Origin: Aureibaculum luteum
Lineage (GTDB): Bacteria > Bacteroidota > Bacteroidia > Flavobacteriales > Flavobacteriaceae
Length of the DNA stretch: 64,000 nucleotides
Direction of reading: 5' to 3'
NCBI RefSeq assembly: GCF_003449015.1
Contig: NZ_QRGD01000003.1
Coordinates: 310,001-374,000, forward strand
Part shown: in pieces, positions 8,271 through 17,602 of the stretch
How the letters are laid out: every line of letters starts with the position of its first letter
Position numbering within the stretch: the stretch's first letter is position 1
The notes under the pieces: generated by a model
What the model was told of the DNA's origin: nothing
The model's database searches: none
What the model saw: only the letters and a program-made list of their open reading frames with translations
Made by a program: the position numbers and the translations under genes

Positions 8271-11200
8271 TTATTTAAAGCCAATAAATGCTTCTTTAGC
8301 CTTTATGATGTTAGATACATATAGTTTAAACTCTTCATAATCTTCAGTAGAAATATTATTTTTAATATCAGTAATCGCATTAACATCAACTTTCAACTCA
8401 TTATCACTTATCACCTTGTACGTAATTGCATATGAATGAGACTTAAAATTATAGGCAATACTCTCCGGTATTTCAACGAATTTTTTACCTTCTGGAAGTA
8501 TTATATTATATGATGTATTATAATTATTAATGTTTTCATATTGCGTAAACTCAATTGGGAAACTTCTTTTTTGTAAATTAATTATAGAATTTTCGAAAAC
8601 AACCGAAAGAATTGGAAGTTGAAAAACAATAATAGATCCAATTGTTTTATTTTCATCATCAATTAAAATCTTTGAAGTATAACTAATACTAGACAAGCCT
8701 CTTTTCGCATTAATATTTTGAATAGTATCAATAATAATGTTACTATTTAAATTATTTTTAAAATCTTTTTGAAGATCTTTTTTTATGTTCTCATAATTTG
8801 GGTTTTCAAATAAACCAACGTAATAGGAACTGGCAGCACCAGATATTTTCGTATTAACGTCAAGTTTTATCTTATTATCGACAAAATGGATTGTTGCTTT
8901 ACTCGCAATTGTCGACGGGTTATCAACAGATTCAGGTAATTTAAATATATTATTATTCTTATCTTTTTCAGTTTTGTTCGGAATTTCTAAAGCTGTAGCA
9001 TTAATAAGGCTTGTCGGTAATGATTTAAAAGGCAAATTCTTATTTGTTAATTCTAAATAATGTCCTTTATCATCGATCATAACTTTGACTATACAATGAT
9101 TAAAATCTTGAGATGGTAAAATTGTTGATTTTTGTCCGTAATCATTGGTTAATACTAATACTAAATTAGAGTCCAAACCAGCTTTTTCAGCCAACGTTAC
9201 AAATAAAGTAGAAAAATCTTTACAATCACCTAGCTTAGTCGAAATTGTCTTTGACGGTTTCTGTGGAACAAAGCCACTTTGGCGAAACGAAATAGAGCTA
9301 TAGTTAAAGTTATTCATAATGTAGTAATAGATCTTCTTTGCACGTTCTTCTTGAGATAGCCCCATAATACCCTTGGGGAACATCCTATTATATGCACTTT
9401 CAACTTCAGCATTTACAATTTTTTGAGAACGTACTAAATCAGAATACCAATTTGATATTTTACTCCAATTTTCTATTGTGCTTATATGAAGATACCGCAC
9501 AATATCAACATTATTAGGCATATAGCTCTCTTCTTGACTTATACCAGGGTCGTTTTCTAAAACCCATGTGTATTTGGTATACTCACCAACATTTTCTTTA
9601 TTTAAATCTAAATTACCATTTGCAATTGTATAATTGATATTGATATTTTCTGGTACTAGGATTGTATAACTCGTTTTTAAACAAGGATGAAACGAATCAA
9701 ATTGATAGTAATCAGTATAGTCTTTATAAAACCTTCCTGTACCTTCATCCGAATTCTCATACTCTATATAAACGACATCTCCGACCTCTAAACCTTTAAA
9801 AACTAAACTACTTCCTTTTTTATCTGCTGGTACTAAACTTTTATCTTTCTTAACTAATTCATTTTTTATAAACCTATAATTTCCAGTTAAACCTAAATCA
9901 TATTCTTTAAATCTTTCTACCCCAGCTTCAGCTGTAATTTCATAAATAAAAGTGAGTCTATGTTTACCTCCACCTTCAGCATATCTTAAAACTATGGCAT
10001 CATCTAACAAGATGTTATATCCGTAATTATTAGTCTCTATTTTACTCCTGTTTGAAGCGATATAACTATAAATATCTTTTATGTGCAATTCTTCTATAAC
10101 ATCATTTGTATTGGTCAAATCATGTATCTTTTTACGAATACTATTATTACCACTATCATAGGACAAGGATTTTTTATAAAACCTCACGGCTTCATCCTTC
10201 TTACCCTGTTGTACTAAAATATCTGCCTTTAACCTTAAAGCTTCAAATGAATAATTATAATTCTCTATAGCCTTATTTACATAAAATAATGCTTTATCAT
10301 ATTTTTGATAACTAATTAACTTTTTTACAAGTTTGATGATTGAATAATTTTCGAAACTAAAATTTTTATAAACAGTTTCATACAATGCAATTACCTTTTC
10401 CTTCTGGTTTAATTTTTCATATTTATTAGAAAGTAAAGTTATAGTTGCATCATCAAAATAGTTTGTATTAATATTCTCTAAAATATTTATAGTTTTTTTA
10501 TCATCGCTTAAAATTGTTGAATAAAAACTTCCATAAAGCCGTTGAATATAAACCCAGTCATTCGAAACTTTCATTATTCCATCAAGTGAACTTCTAATCG
10601 CAGTTTTGTCCATTTCTCTTGACTCAAATATTAAATTACTCGACAATTTTAATAATTCGTAATTAGTAGCCTTTGAAAATTTATCTAAAAACACCTGTAA
10701 ATCGTCCATAGATAAACTAGAAAGCTTATTGTTGTCTTGCAAATCAAACATTAACGACATATAATAATCAGGATCATCCAAGATCATGTTCTTTTTTATA
10801 TTATTAACTGTGGTAATATCATTCTCTAGTGTATACGCATCTATAAGTTCTTTTCTTATAAAAGAACTTTTCAAATACTTTTCATTAAGTGGGAGTAACA
10901 TTTTTTTAACCTCAGTGTATTTCCCGTTTCTAATATATAAAGACATTAATGCATATTTATAAAGAAAATCAGAAGGATGTTCCTTTATTTTTTTCTTAAA
11001 AAAAGCTTCTACGGGATGCTCCACTAATTTTACATCTAAATTGTCTAAAGTCGATTTATTGTATTTACTATAATCACTTTTATCTGTGATAGTACTTAAT
11101 GTTTTCCCATGTATGTTAGTAATTCGAGCAATTAAATATGTCGAAGAAGAACTTTCTGCATTTTTTATCAAAAGTCTATTTACTCCTTTTGGTAAATTAA

Positions 11201-12032
11201 ATTCAATATTATAAGCATCCAAATCAGTATTAACATCATTCGTATTCTCAAGAACTAAGACATCATTTAACCATACTTTAAAGGCAGATGAATTACCCAG
11301 TTTCAATACTACTCTTTGATTAATTTCAGATATAATAAATGTTTGAGCATAATGAACTCCAGCTCCATACTCTGAGTGGTTAGACATAAACTGGTAAGAT
11401 TCTTTCCCAATATTTCTAGGCGTATACCAATTAATTTTTCCATTACTGTTCGCATCAAATTCCACTTCACTATACGGAGTTGTTTCAGGAGAATAAATCA
11501 CATCTAAACCACTTTGATTTAAATTTTCAAAAACACCGCAATATTGCCATCTTTTTAAAGCTGGTATATCATCAATATACTTTTGATATGCATTAAAATC
11601 TCGTTTCTCTCTGCTAACAACTGCTTTTAAATAATTGACTGCATTTTTAATTGTAGGTGTTTTAATTGTGGTAGTATTAATTTCTTTCAGAAATCCTCTT
11701 GTGGAACTATCAAATCCAGATTGTAAATAATTTTTAAAGAAAAAATTTTTATTCCAAAAAGCATAGAGATAATATTCATAATTTTTTTTCTTTAAAATTT
11801 CACTTAAGAATTCTTCGTCATTCTCTAAACCTCCATTCTCAAGGGAAATTATTCTTTTTAGCAACAAACTTTCAATACTATTAACATTAATGCCCTTATT
11901 ATAACTTTTTAAAGCTTCTTGTCTCTTATTATTTAATATTTGTTTCCATTCCGTAGAAAGCTCTAATTCTTGTGCATTGATAGATATCGAAAGTAAGAAT
12001 ATGACTATACTAAAATATTTCTTCATTCTCAT
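8271..12032 (-). CDS. Secreted/periplasmic DUF3857 and transglutaminase-like protein with TPR-like repeats
   Basis: A 1253-residue exported protein; the signal peptide MRMKKYFSIVIFLLSISINA ends at residue 20. Residues about 60-640 are helical and TPR-like, with a beta-sandwich-like segment near 200-310. They are followed by a DUF3857 domain (about 670-850; motifs TAEAGVERFKEYDL and GDVVYIEYEN) and a transglutaminase-like core with C937 in KLGDCKDFSTLF and H979 in DFNHCIVK. The usual third catalytic residue motif (W-x-D-x-T in relatives) reads HYLELTNK, with Glu in place of Asp. A DUF3858-like beta domain ends the chain. Such proteins are widespread in Bacteroidota and their substrate is unknown; peptidoglycan or protein processing is possible. 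The gene follows the cox operon in the same direction, beyond a hairpin at 12049-12078. Confidence 0.85.
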   Translation of the reverse strand: MRMKKYFSIVIFLLSISINAQELELSTEWKQILNNKRQEALKSYNKGINVNSIESLLLKRIISLENGGLENDEEFLSEILKKKNYEYYLYAFWNKNFFFKNYLQSGFDSSTRGFLKEINTTTIKTPTIKNAVNYLKAVVSREKRDFNAYQKYIDDIPALKRWQYCGVFENLNQSGLDVIYSPETTPYSEVEFDANSNGKINWYTPRNIGKESYQFMSNHSEYGAGVHYAQTFIISEINQRVVLKLGNSSAFKVWLNDVLVLENTNDVNTDLDAYNIEFNLPKGVNRLLIKNAESSSSTYLIARITNIHGKTLSTITDKSDYSKYNKSTLDNLDVKLVEHPVEAFFKKKIKEHPSDFLYKYALMSLYIRNGKYTEVKKMLLPLNEKYLKSSFIRKELIDAYTLENDITTVNNIKKNMILDDPDYYMSLMFDLQDNNKLSSLSMDDLQVFLDKFSKATNYELLKLSSNLIFESREMDKTAIRSSLDGIMKVSNDWVYIQRLYGSFYSTILSDDKKTINILENINTNYFDDATITLLSNKYEKLNQKEKVIALYETVYKNFSFENYSIIKLVKKLISYQKYDKALFYVNKAIENYNYSFEALRLKADILVQQGKKDEAVRFYKKSLSYDSGNNSIRKKIHDLTNTNDVIEELHIKDIYSYIASNRSKIETNNYGYNILLDDAIVLRYAEGGGKHRLTFIYEITAEAGVERFKEYDLGLTGNYRFIKNELVKKDKSLVPADKKGSSLVFKGLEVGDVVYIEYENSDEGTGRFYKDYTDYYQFDSFHPCLKTSYTILVPENININYTIANGNLDLNKENVGEYTKYTWVLENDPGISQEESYMPNNVDIVRYLHISTIENWSKISNWYSDLVRSQKIVNAEVESAYNRMFPKGIMGLSQEERAKKIYYYIMNNFNYSSISFRQSGFVPQKPSKTISTKLGDCKDFSTLFVTLAEKAGLDSNLVLVLTNDYGQKSTILPSQDFNHCIVKVMIDDKGHYLELTNKNLPFKSLPTSLINATALEIPNKTEKDKNNNIFKLPESVDNPSTIASKATIHFVDNKIKLDVNTKISGAASSYYVGLFENPNYENIKKDLQKDFKNNLNSNIIIDTIQNINAKRGLSSISYTSKILIDDENKTIGSIIVFQLPILSVVFENSIINLQKRSFPIEFTQYENINNYNTSYNIILPEGKKFVEIPESIAYNFKSHSYAITYKVISDNELKVDVNAITDIKNNISTEDYEEFKLYVSNIIKAKEAFIGFK

Positions 12033-12048
12033 AAGGTTATTTATAACA

Positions 12049-12078
12049 AATCAGCCCTAGTAAAAACTAAGGCTGATT
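12049..12078 (-). terminator. Hairpin after the act-cox operon
   Basis: Inverted repeat AATCAGCC/GGCTGATT with extra pairing inside (CTAG/CTAAG, one bulge). It lies just downstream of the coxA stop and ahead of the DUF3857 gene. On the minus strand the following sequence is only modestly T-rich, so it may be a leaky terminator. Confidence 0.65.
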
Positions 12079-12103
12079 ATATAATTATATATTATATTTA
12101 TTT

Positions 12104-13873
12104 CTAAAATTCTTCTTCACCATCGCGAATTGGAACGGTTTGTGGTGTAAAATCTTGTCCACCCCATAGGTCTCCATTTTCATCAATTTTACTATAGTCA
12201 TATGGCCAACGGTGCACTGCTGGTATTTCACCTGCCCAGTTACCATGGATGTGGTCTACTTCAGTAGTCCACTCTAATGTATTTGCATGCCAAGGATTTT
12301 TAGGAGCACGTTTTCCTTTGTAAATACTAAAGAAAAAGTTTGCTAAAAATATGATTTGTGCCAATCCACCAATAATAGCGAAGATGGTCATTACTTTATT
12401 AATGTGTAATAAATCATCAAAAATTGGGAATGCGGTATTGTTATAATAACGTCTTGGTAAACCTGCTAGACCAATAAAGTGCATTGGAAAAAACACACCA
12501 TAGGCAGATATCGCTGTTAACCAGAAATGTAAATAACCCAAGTCTTTATTCATCATTTTTCCATACATTTTCGGGAACCAATGGTACACACCAGCAAACA
12601 TTCCGAAAATAGCAGATACACCCATTACTAAGTGGAAGTGAGCTACTACAAAATAAGTATCATGTACGTTAATGTCAATAGCACTATCACCAAGAATTAA
12701 TCCTGTTAACCCTCCAGTAATAAAGGTAGAAACAAAACCTATAGAATATAACATGGCAGGATTCATCCGTAAATTACCTTTCCATATAGTGGTTATCCAG
12801 TTAAATGCTTTTACAGCAGATGGAATTGCAATTAATAAGGTTGTAAATGTAAACACAGACCCTAAGAATGGATTCATCCCTGTTACAAACATATGATGAC
12901 CCCAAACAATTGTAGATAAAAATGCAATAGCAATTATAGAAATAATCATTGCTCTATATCCGAATATTGGTTTACGTGAATTCGTTGCTAATACTTCAGA
13001 TACAATACCCATTGCTGGTAAAATTACAATGTATACTTCAGGGTGACCTAAGAACCAAAACAAGTGTTCAAACAGTACTGGTGAACCTCCTTTGTAATGT
13101 AATACTTCACCTGCTATATATATGTCTGATAAAAAGAAGGAAGTACCAAAACTTCTATCCATTATCAATAATAATGCTGCAGATAGTAATACAGGAAATG
13201 AAACCACACCAATTATTGCAGTAACGAAAAAGGCCCAAATTGTTAATGGCAACCTTGTCATTTTCATTCCAATAGTTCTCAAATTTAATACCGTTACGAT
13301 ATAGTTTAATGCTCCCATTAATGATGAAGCAATAAAGATAGCCATAGATACTAACCACATGGTCATACCTAAACCAGAACCTGAAATTGCTTGAGGTAAT
13401 GCACTTAACGGTGGATAGATTGTCCAACCTGCATTTGCAGGCCCTGTTTCAATAAACAGTGACAACAACATGATTACACTTGATAAAAAGAATAACCAAT
13501 ACGATAACATGTTAAGAAATGGAGATGCCATATCTCTAGCACCGATTTGAAACGGGATTAAAAGGTTACTAAATGTACCACTTAACGCTGCCGTTAATAC
13601 AAAAAATACCATAATGGTACCGTGTATAGTAACCAAAGATAAATACATATCTGGTGTCATAACACCACCTTCACCAGCTCTACCCAAAAAAGCTTCTATT
13701 ATGCTAAAAGATTGTTCAGGATACGCTAATTGTAAACGAAACAACATAGACATAAACACGCCTATACAACCCATAACAATACCCGTAATTAGATACTGCT
13801 TAGAAATCATTTTATGATCTTGACTAAAGATGTACTTCGTTACAAAAGTTTCTTTATGATGATGATCTGACAT
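12104..13873 (-). CDS. coxA: Cytochrome c oxidase subunit I
   Basis: Catalytic heme-copper subunit of the terminal oxidase, in the inner membrane. The 589-residue chain has about 12 transmembrane helices and all expected metal ligands. The first heme a histidine is in TIHGTIMVFF. The CuB histidine with its cross-linked tyrosine is in GHPEVYIVILP. The two further CuB histidines are in WGHHMFVTGM. The heme a3 and heme a histidines are in VVAHFHLVMG. HPEVY and the polar K-channel helix place it among A-type proton-pumping oxidases. It is the last gene of the act-cox operon, 22 bp after coxB. No coxC (subunit III) is present here, so that gene must lie elsewhere. Confidence 0.96.
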   Translation of the reverse strand: MSDHHHKETFVTKYIFSQDHKMISKQYLITGIVMGCIGVFMSMLFRLQLAYPEQSFSIIEAFLGRAGEGGVMTPDMYLSLVTIHGTIMVFFVLTAALSGTFSNLLIPFQIGARDMASPFLNMLSYWLFFLSSVIMLLSLFIETGPANAGWTIYPPLSALPQAISGSGLGMTMWLVSMAIFIASSLMGALNYIVTVLNLRTIGMKMTRLPLTIWAFFVTAIIGVVSFPVLLSAALLLIMDRSFGTSFFLSDIYIAGEVLHYKGGSPVLFEHLFWFLGHPEVYIVILPAMGIVSEVLATNSRKPIFGYRAMIISIIAIAFLSTIVWGHHMFVTGMNPFLGSVFTFTTLLIAIPSAVKAFNWITTIWKGNLRMNPAMLYSIGFVSTFITGGLTGLILGDSAIDINVHDTYFVVAHFHLVMGVSAIFGMFAGVYHWFPKMYGKMMNKDLGYLHFWLTAISAYGVFFPMHFIGLAGLPRRYYNNTAFPIFDDLLHINKVMTIFAIIGGLAQIIFLANFFFSIYKGKRAPKNPWHANTLEWTTEVDHIHGNWAGEIPAVHRWPYDYSKIDENGDLWGGQDFTPQTVPIRDGEEEF

Positions 13874-13895
13874 ATTCTAAAATATTTATTTTTTA

Positions 13896-14942
13896 TTATT
13901 TATTGTTTATTTGGGCAAAAGTATTTTGAGTAGCTAACCATTTATTAAAATCAGCCTCTTCATCAACAACTATTTTCAATTGCATATTGTAATGCGAAGA
14001 TCCACAAATTTTATTACATAAAATTAGATAATCAAATTCTACAGCTTCTTCACCTTTTTCCTTTCTAAGTTCATTGATTGCTTCAAACTTCGCCTTAGTA
14101 TCCTCGTTCAAACGCATTTCAGCAGTTGTTATTACTGGCGTAAAAGCAATTTCTGTAACCATACCAGGTACTGCATTCATTTGAGCTCTAAAATGAGGCA
14201 TAAAAACAGAATGCAATACATCTTGAGAACGAATTTTGAATATTACTTTTCTTCCTTTTGGTACGTGAAGTTCTTTAACAAACTTACCTTCATTTACAAC
14301 CAACGGAATATCATCAGCAGAATTCTTATCGGTCATATCAACACCCATGGTGTTTGTACCTTCGATAAAACGAACATTTGCAGATCCTAATTGATTATCT
14401 TCTCCGGCATAACGTGCATCCCATTGAAATTGCTTACCGTATAATTCTATAAATATTGGGTCTTTTGCATCTGACGAATCCATAACATTATTCCATGTCC
14501 AAATACCGTAGATGATTAATCCAGATAGTACAATCGTTGGTATTACCGTCCAAATAGTTTCTAATTTATGGCTATCTGCAAAGAAAAAAGCTTTTCTATC
14601 ATCAATTCCTCTATATTTAAAGCTAAAGAAAAATAACAAAAATTGCATTATAAATTGAACAACCAAAATCAACGTCATGGTCATTACAAACAAGTTGTCT
14701 ATATGATAACCTTCTTCTGATGCTGATGCTCTCGGTAACAATACATCTTTAGCACCATACATGCTATATATCATTAACCCATAAATAAAGCCCATAAGGC
14801 CTAACATTAACCATCCGTTAATGTTATTTTCTTTTTCTGTAGCTGTTTGATTATCAACTTTCGTTAAGCCTAATAATTTTACAAATTGCCAACAAGCAAC
14901 AATTAAAACTACAAAAATGATAATAAAAAATAGTGCCTTCAT
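13896..14942 (-). CDS. coxB: Cytochrome c oxidase subunit II
   Basis: Receives electrons from cytochrome c or from the ActA/ActE hemes at a binuclear CuA centre and passes them to subunit I. The 348-residue protein begins with an N-terminal hydrophobic segment and has further helices near 45-62, 80-110 and 135-155; this is more than the two helices of the minimal subunit, as is common in Bacteroidota. The periplasmic cupredoxin domain carries the CuA ligands in CNKICGSSHYNM: C309, C313, H317 and M320, with an upstream histidine in DVLHSVFMPHF. Residue K311 stands where many homologs have Glu, whose backbone carbonyl is the ligand. No fused cytochrome c domain is present, unlike caa3-type subunits. 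Confidence 0.95.
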   Translation of the reverse strand: MKALFFIIIFVVLIVACWQFVKLLGLTKVDNQTATEKENNINGWLMLGLMGFIYGLMIYSMYGAKDVLLPRASASEEGYHIDNLFVMTMTLILVVQFIMQFLLFFFSFKYRGIDDRKAFFFADSHKLETIWTVIPTIVLSGLIIYGIWTWNNVMDSSDAKDPIFIELYGKQFQWDARYAGEDNQLGSANVRFIEGTNTMGVDMTDKNSADDIPLVVNEGKFVKELHVPKGRKVIFKIRSQDVLHSVFMPHFRAQMNAVPGMVTEIAFTPVITTAEMRLNEDTKAKFEAINELRKEKGEEAVEFDYLILCNKICGSSHYNMQLKIVVDEEADFNKWLATQNTFAQINNK

Positions 14943-14961
14943 CTGTTATGCTTGATATTTT

Positions 14962-16359
14962 TTAATAATGGAAAACTTTACTTTCTTTAATAAATGGATT
15001 CTCTTTAGGAAGCAATGGTGCTTTTGTGAGTGAATTAAACACTACAAAAATAAACAATCCTGCAAAGAATAATAATGCTCCTATTTCAGGAATGCCAAAA
15101 TGCCAATGACTACCTACTGTACCTGGTGCAACCATTACAAACACATCTAAATAATGACCTGTTAATATAATTAAACCTGCCAATACAACAAACCATGGGA
15201 TTCTTTTGTAATCACTATTCATTAATACTAATATAGGAAATACAAAATTCATAATTAACATACCAATAAATAAGGGTTGGTATTCGCCTAATAATCTAGG
15301 ATAAAAATAGGTTGCTTCTTCTGGGATATTTGCATACCACTGTAACATAAACTGTGCATACCAAAGGTATGTCCAGAAAATACTAAAGGCAAACATATAT
15401 TTTGCTAAATCGTGTATATGACTATCGTTTACTTGAGGTAAAAACCCTCTAGATCTTAGATAAATCGTCACTAATGCTATTACTGTGATTGCTGAAACAA
15501 ACATACTAGCAAAAACGTAGAACGAATATAATTGACTAAACCAGTGATGATCAATAGACATTAACCAGTCAAATGCCATAAATAATTCTGATACTAAGAA
15601 TACAACTAGAAATACTACAGAAAGATTAAAACTCCTTTTGAAATATTTTAAATCACCAGACTCATCTTGTAATCTAGAATTTTTAAGGATAAAATGTCTA
15701 AAGCCAATCCAAATTGAAACGTAAATAACAGCACGAATTAAAAATCCTGGTATGTTTAACCACCAATCTTTTGTTTCCATAGCAAAATCAAAATTTGCTG
15801 CTGTTGGATCTGCACTAGCATACATCCATGCAAACATGTGATTACCATGCATTGCTGATGCCACTAAAAAGGCAAGTACTATTAAAGAACCAATCCCTAT
15901 ATAGCCTGTAACACCTTCCATAACTCTAAACAATACTGGCGACCAACCTGCACTTGCTGCTCTTTGTATGGCATAATAAACCAACGCACAAACGCTGATC
16001 AGTAAAAAGAAAATCATAGGTACATAAATAGCAGTCCAAGGTCTGTTCTGAGCCTGCATTAGTACATGTTCGTAATGTCCAGCATCATCACCATGTTCAC
16101 TTGCAGCTGCATGATCATTCTCTGTGGTATGTTCGCCTTTTATCGCACCTGTTACTTCGTGAACAACTTTGGAAGCATGATCGTCTACTTCTGCATGCTC
16201 TGCAGCGGTTGCTCCATGCGAATCTTCCGCATCATGCATCATTGCTTTTACGTCGTCAACGGTTTTTGGTGCTGTGAAAAAGCCATAACCTATACCTAAA
16301 GCACCAATAATGATTAGTACTAATGAAAAGGTCTTTAATCTACTTGAAAATGTGTACAT
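14962..16359 (-). CDS. actF: Alternative complex III membrane subunit ActF
   Basis: Integral membrane subunit of the quinol:cytochrome c/oxidase oxidoreductase (alternative complex III) that replaces cytochrome bc1 in Bacteroidota. The 465-residue protein has about ten transmembrane helices and the conserved region around FDWLMSIDHHWFSQLYSFYVF seen in ActF. After the first helix (about 9-27) there is an unusual His/Asp/Glu-rich loop (about residues 40-98, roughly a dozen histidines) before helix two begins near 108. Its position in the order actA-B-C-D-E-F-coxB-coxA, 26 bp after actE and 19 bp before coxB, makes the call strong even though ActF diverges in sequence. Confidence 0.9.
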   Translation of the reverse strand: MYTFSSRLKTFSLVLIIIGALGIGYGFFTAPKTVDDVKAMMHDAEDSHGATAAEHAEVDDHASKVVHEVTGAIKGEHTTENDHAAASEHGDDAGHYEHVLMQAQNRPWTAIYVPMIFFLLISVCALVYYAIQRAASAGWSPVLFRVMEGVTGYIGIGSLIVLAFLVASAMHGNHMFAWMYASADPTAANFDFAMETKDWWLNIPGFLIRAVIYVSIWIGFRHFILKNSRLQDESGDLKYFKRSFNLSVVFLVVFLVSELFMAFDWLMSIDHHWFSQLYSFYVFASMFVSAITVIALVTIYLRSRGFLPQVNDSHIHDLAKYMFAFSIFWTYLWYAQFMLQWYANIPEEATYFYPRLLGEYQPLFIGMLIMNFVFPILVLMNSDYKRIPWFVVLAGLIILTGHYLDVFVMVAPGTVGSHWHFGIPEIGALLFFAGLFIFVVFNSLTKAPLLPKENPFIKESKVFHY

Positions 16360-16385
16360 ATCTTTTAATTCTTGCTAAATCAATA

Positions 16386-16979
16386 TTATTTTAACAAATC
16401 TTTTCTTAATTGTTCAACATAGGCTGTAACTTGCCAACGCTCTTTCTCATTTAATTGTGAAGAATGAGATCCCATTAAGTTTCTACCGTACATAAGTACA
16501 TGGTAAATACTTCCTTCTGTAATTTCTCTATCTTTATAGTTTGGAACACCTAAAAACTTCTCATTTTGCACAAGTACACCCTGACCATCACCTTTTGTTC
16601 CATGACAACTTGCACAATAGATACCATATAGATATTTACCTTGTTTCATATTATTTTCAGAAATACGTGCAATTGAATCTGTAGATGCCTTTTCCCATAA
16701 TGGAGAGCGTACAGAATCTTTTGCATACTGGTAACCAATTTCAGAATTTGGAACATCATAAGTACTTTTACCTCTTGCAATAGTTCCGTCCACTGGTAAC
16801 TGAGCAGATATTCCATTCTTAAACACAGGGTTTGTAGAATAGGTTTCGTATGATACCGCATTATACATGTCAGTATCACCCATATATTGAACTTGTCTAC
16901 TTCTCTTACTATCACCAGCACAAGAAACCATCAGCACTAGTAGAGTTACAATTGAAGTATATTTTATAAAGCTTTTCAT
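16386..16979 (-). CDS. actE: Alternative complex III monoheme cytochrome c lipoprotein ActE
   Basis: Small electron-carrier subunit of alternative complex III. The 197-residue precursor has a lipoprotein signal ending in LMVSC (lipidated C20) and one class I cytochrome c domain. The heme motif CASCHGTKGDGQG lies about residue 122, and the methionine ligand is probably in the segment MYGRNLMGSHSSQLNEKERW. The N-terminal 100 residues form the long extension typical of ActE. It would be anchored on the periplasmic face of the inner membrane, handing electrons towards oxidase subunit II. The 96-bp gap to actD is the second largest inside the operon. Confidence 0.92.
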   Translation of the reverse strand: MKSFIKYTSIVTLLVLMVSCAGDSKRSRQVQYMGDTDMYNAVSYETYSTNPVFKNGISAQLPVDGTIARGKSTYDVPNSEIGYQYAKDSVRSPLWEKASTDSIARISENNMKQGKYLYGIYCASCHGTKGDGQGVLVQNEKFLGVPNYKDREITEGSIYHVLMYGRNLMGSHSSQLNEKERWQVTAYVEQLRKDLLK

Positions 16980-17075
16980 GTATTTATATTTATTATTTTT
17001 TAACGGTCACATGCTGTTCGCAAATAATCATTCTTTTGAGGGATAAAATTTTTAACATGCTCGTTTCATCATATA

Positions 17076-17600
17076 TTAATGTTTTTCTTTTACTGATATT
17101 TCTTCAGCACCTGTTTTTTCTAATAATGCAATAATTGCATCTTCGTTTCCGTCAACAGCCACTTCCATTAAAAACTTATCATCTGTAGTTCTAGGATCTG
17201 GATTGTCAGCTGTTTGAAAAGGCCATATTTTACTTCTCATATAGAAAGTTATCACCATTAAGTGAGCCGAAAAGAATACCGTCATCTCAAACATTACAGG
17301 CACAAACGCCGGCATGTTTTCTAAAAAACTAAAACTAGGCTTACCACCAATATTCTGTGGCCAATCTACGATCATTATATTATTTAAAAACCATATCGAA
17401 AAGGCTAAACCCATTACCCCGAATATAAATGCCATTATAGCCAAACGAGTTGGTGGTATACCCATTGCTTTGTCTAAACCGTGTACTGGAAAAGGTGTAT
17501 AAACCTCATCAATATGATGGTGTGCTGCTCTTACCTCTTTTACGGCATTTAAAAGCACATCATCATCATCGTATAATGCATGTATTACTTTAGAACTCAT
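17076..17600 (-). CDS. actD: Alternative complex III subunit ActD (DUF3341)
   Basis: Membrane-anchored accessory subunit of alternative complex III. The 174-residue chain matches the DUF3341 family. It has an N-terminal soluble domain (residues 1-50, with KEVRAAHHHIDEVYTPFPVHG), two transmembrane hairpin helices at about 55-75 and 97-117, and a short C-terminal tail with DNPDPRTTDDKFLMEV. It starts 2 bp after the actC stop, indicating coupled translation. The subunit has no redox cofactor in known structures. Confidence 0.93.
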   Translation of the reverse strand: MSSKVIHALYDDDDVLLNAVKEVRAAHHHIDEVYTPFPVHGLDKAMGIPPTRLAIMAFIFGVMGLAFSIWFLNNIMIVDWPQNIGGKPSFSFLENMPAFVPVMFEMTVFFSAHLMVITFYMRSKIWPFQTADNPDPRTTDDKFLMEVAVDGNEDAIIALLEKTGAEEISVKEKH

Positions 17601-17602
17601 AA

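Noticed and set aside
12672-13817. Several open frames antisense to coxA
   Set aside because: They lie opposite a fully conserved oxidase gene, have no domain or initiation signals, and reflect codon bias on the other strand.
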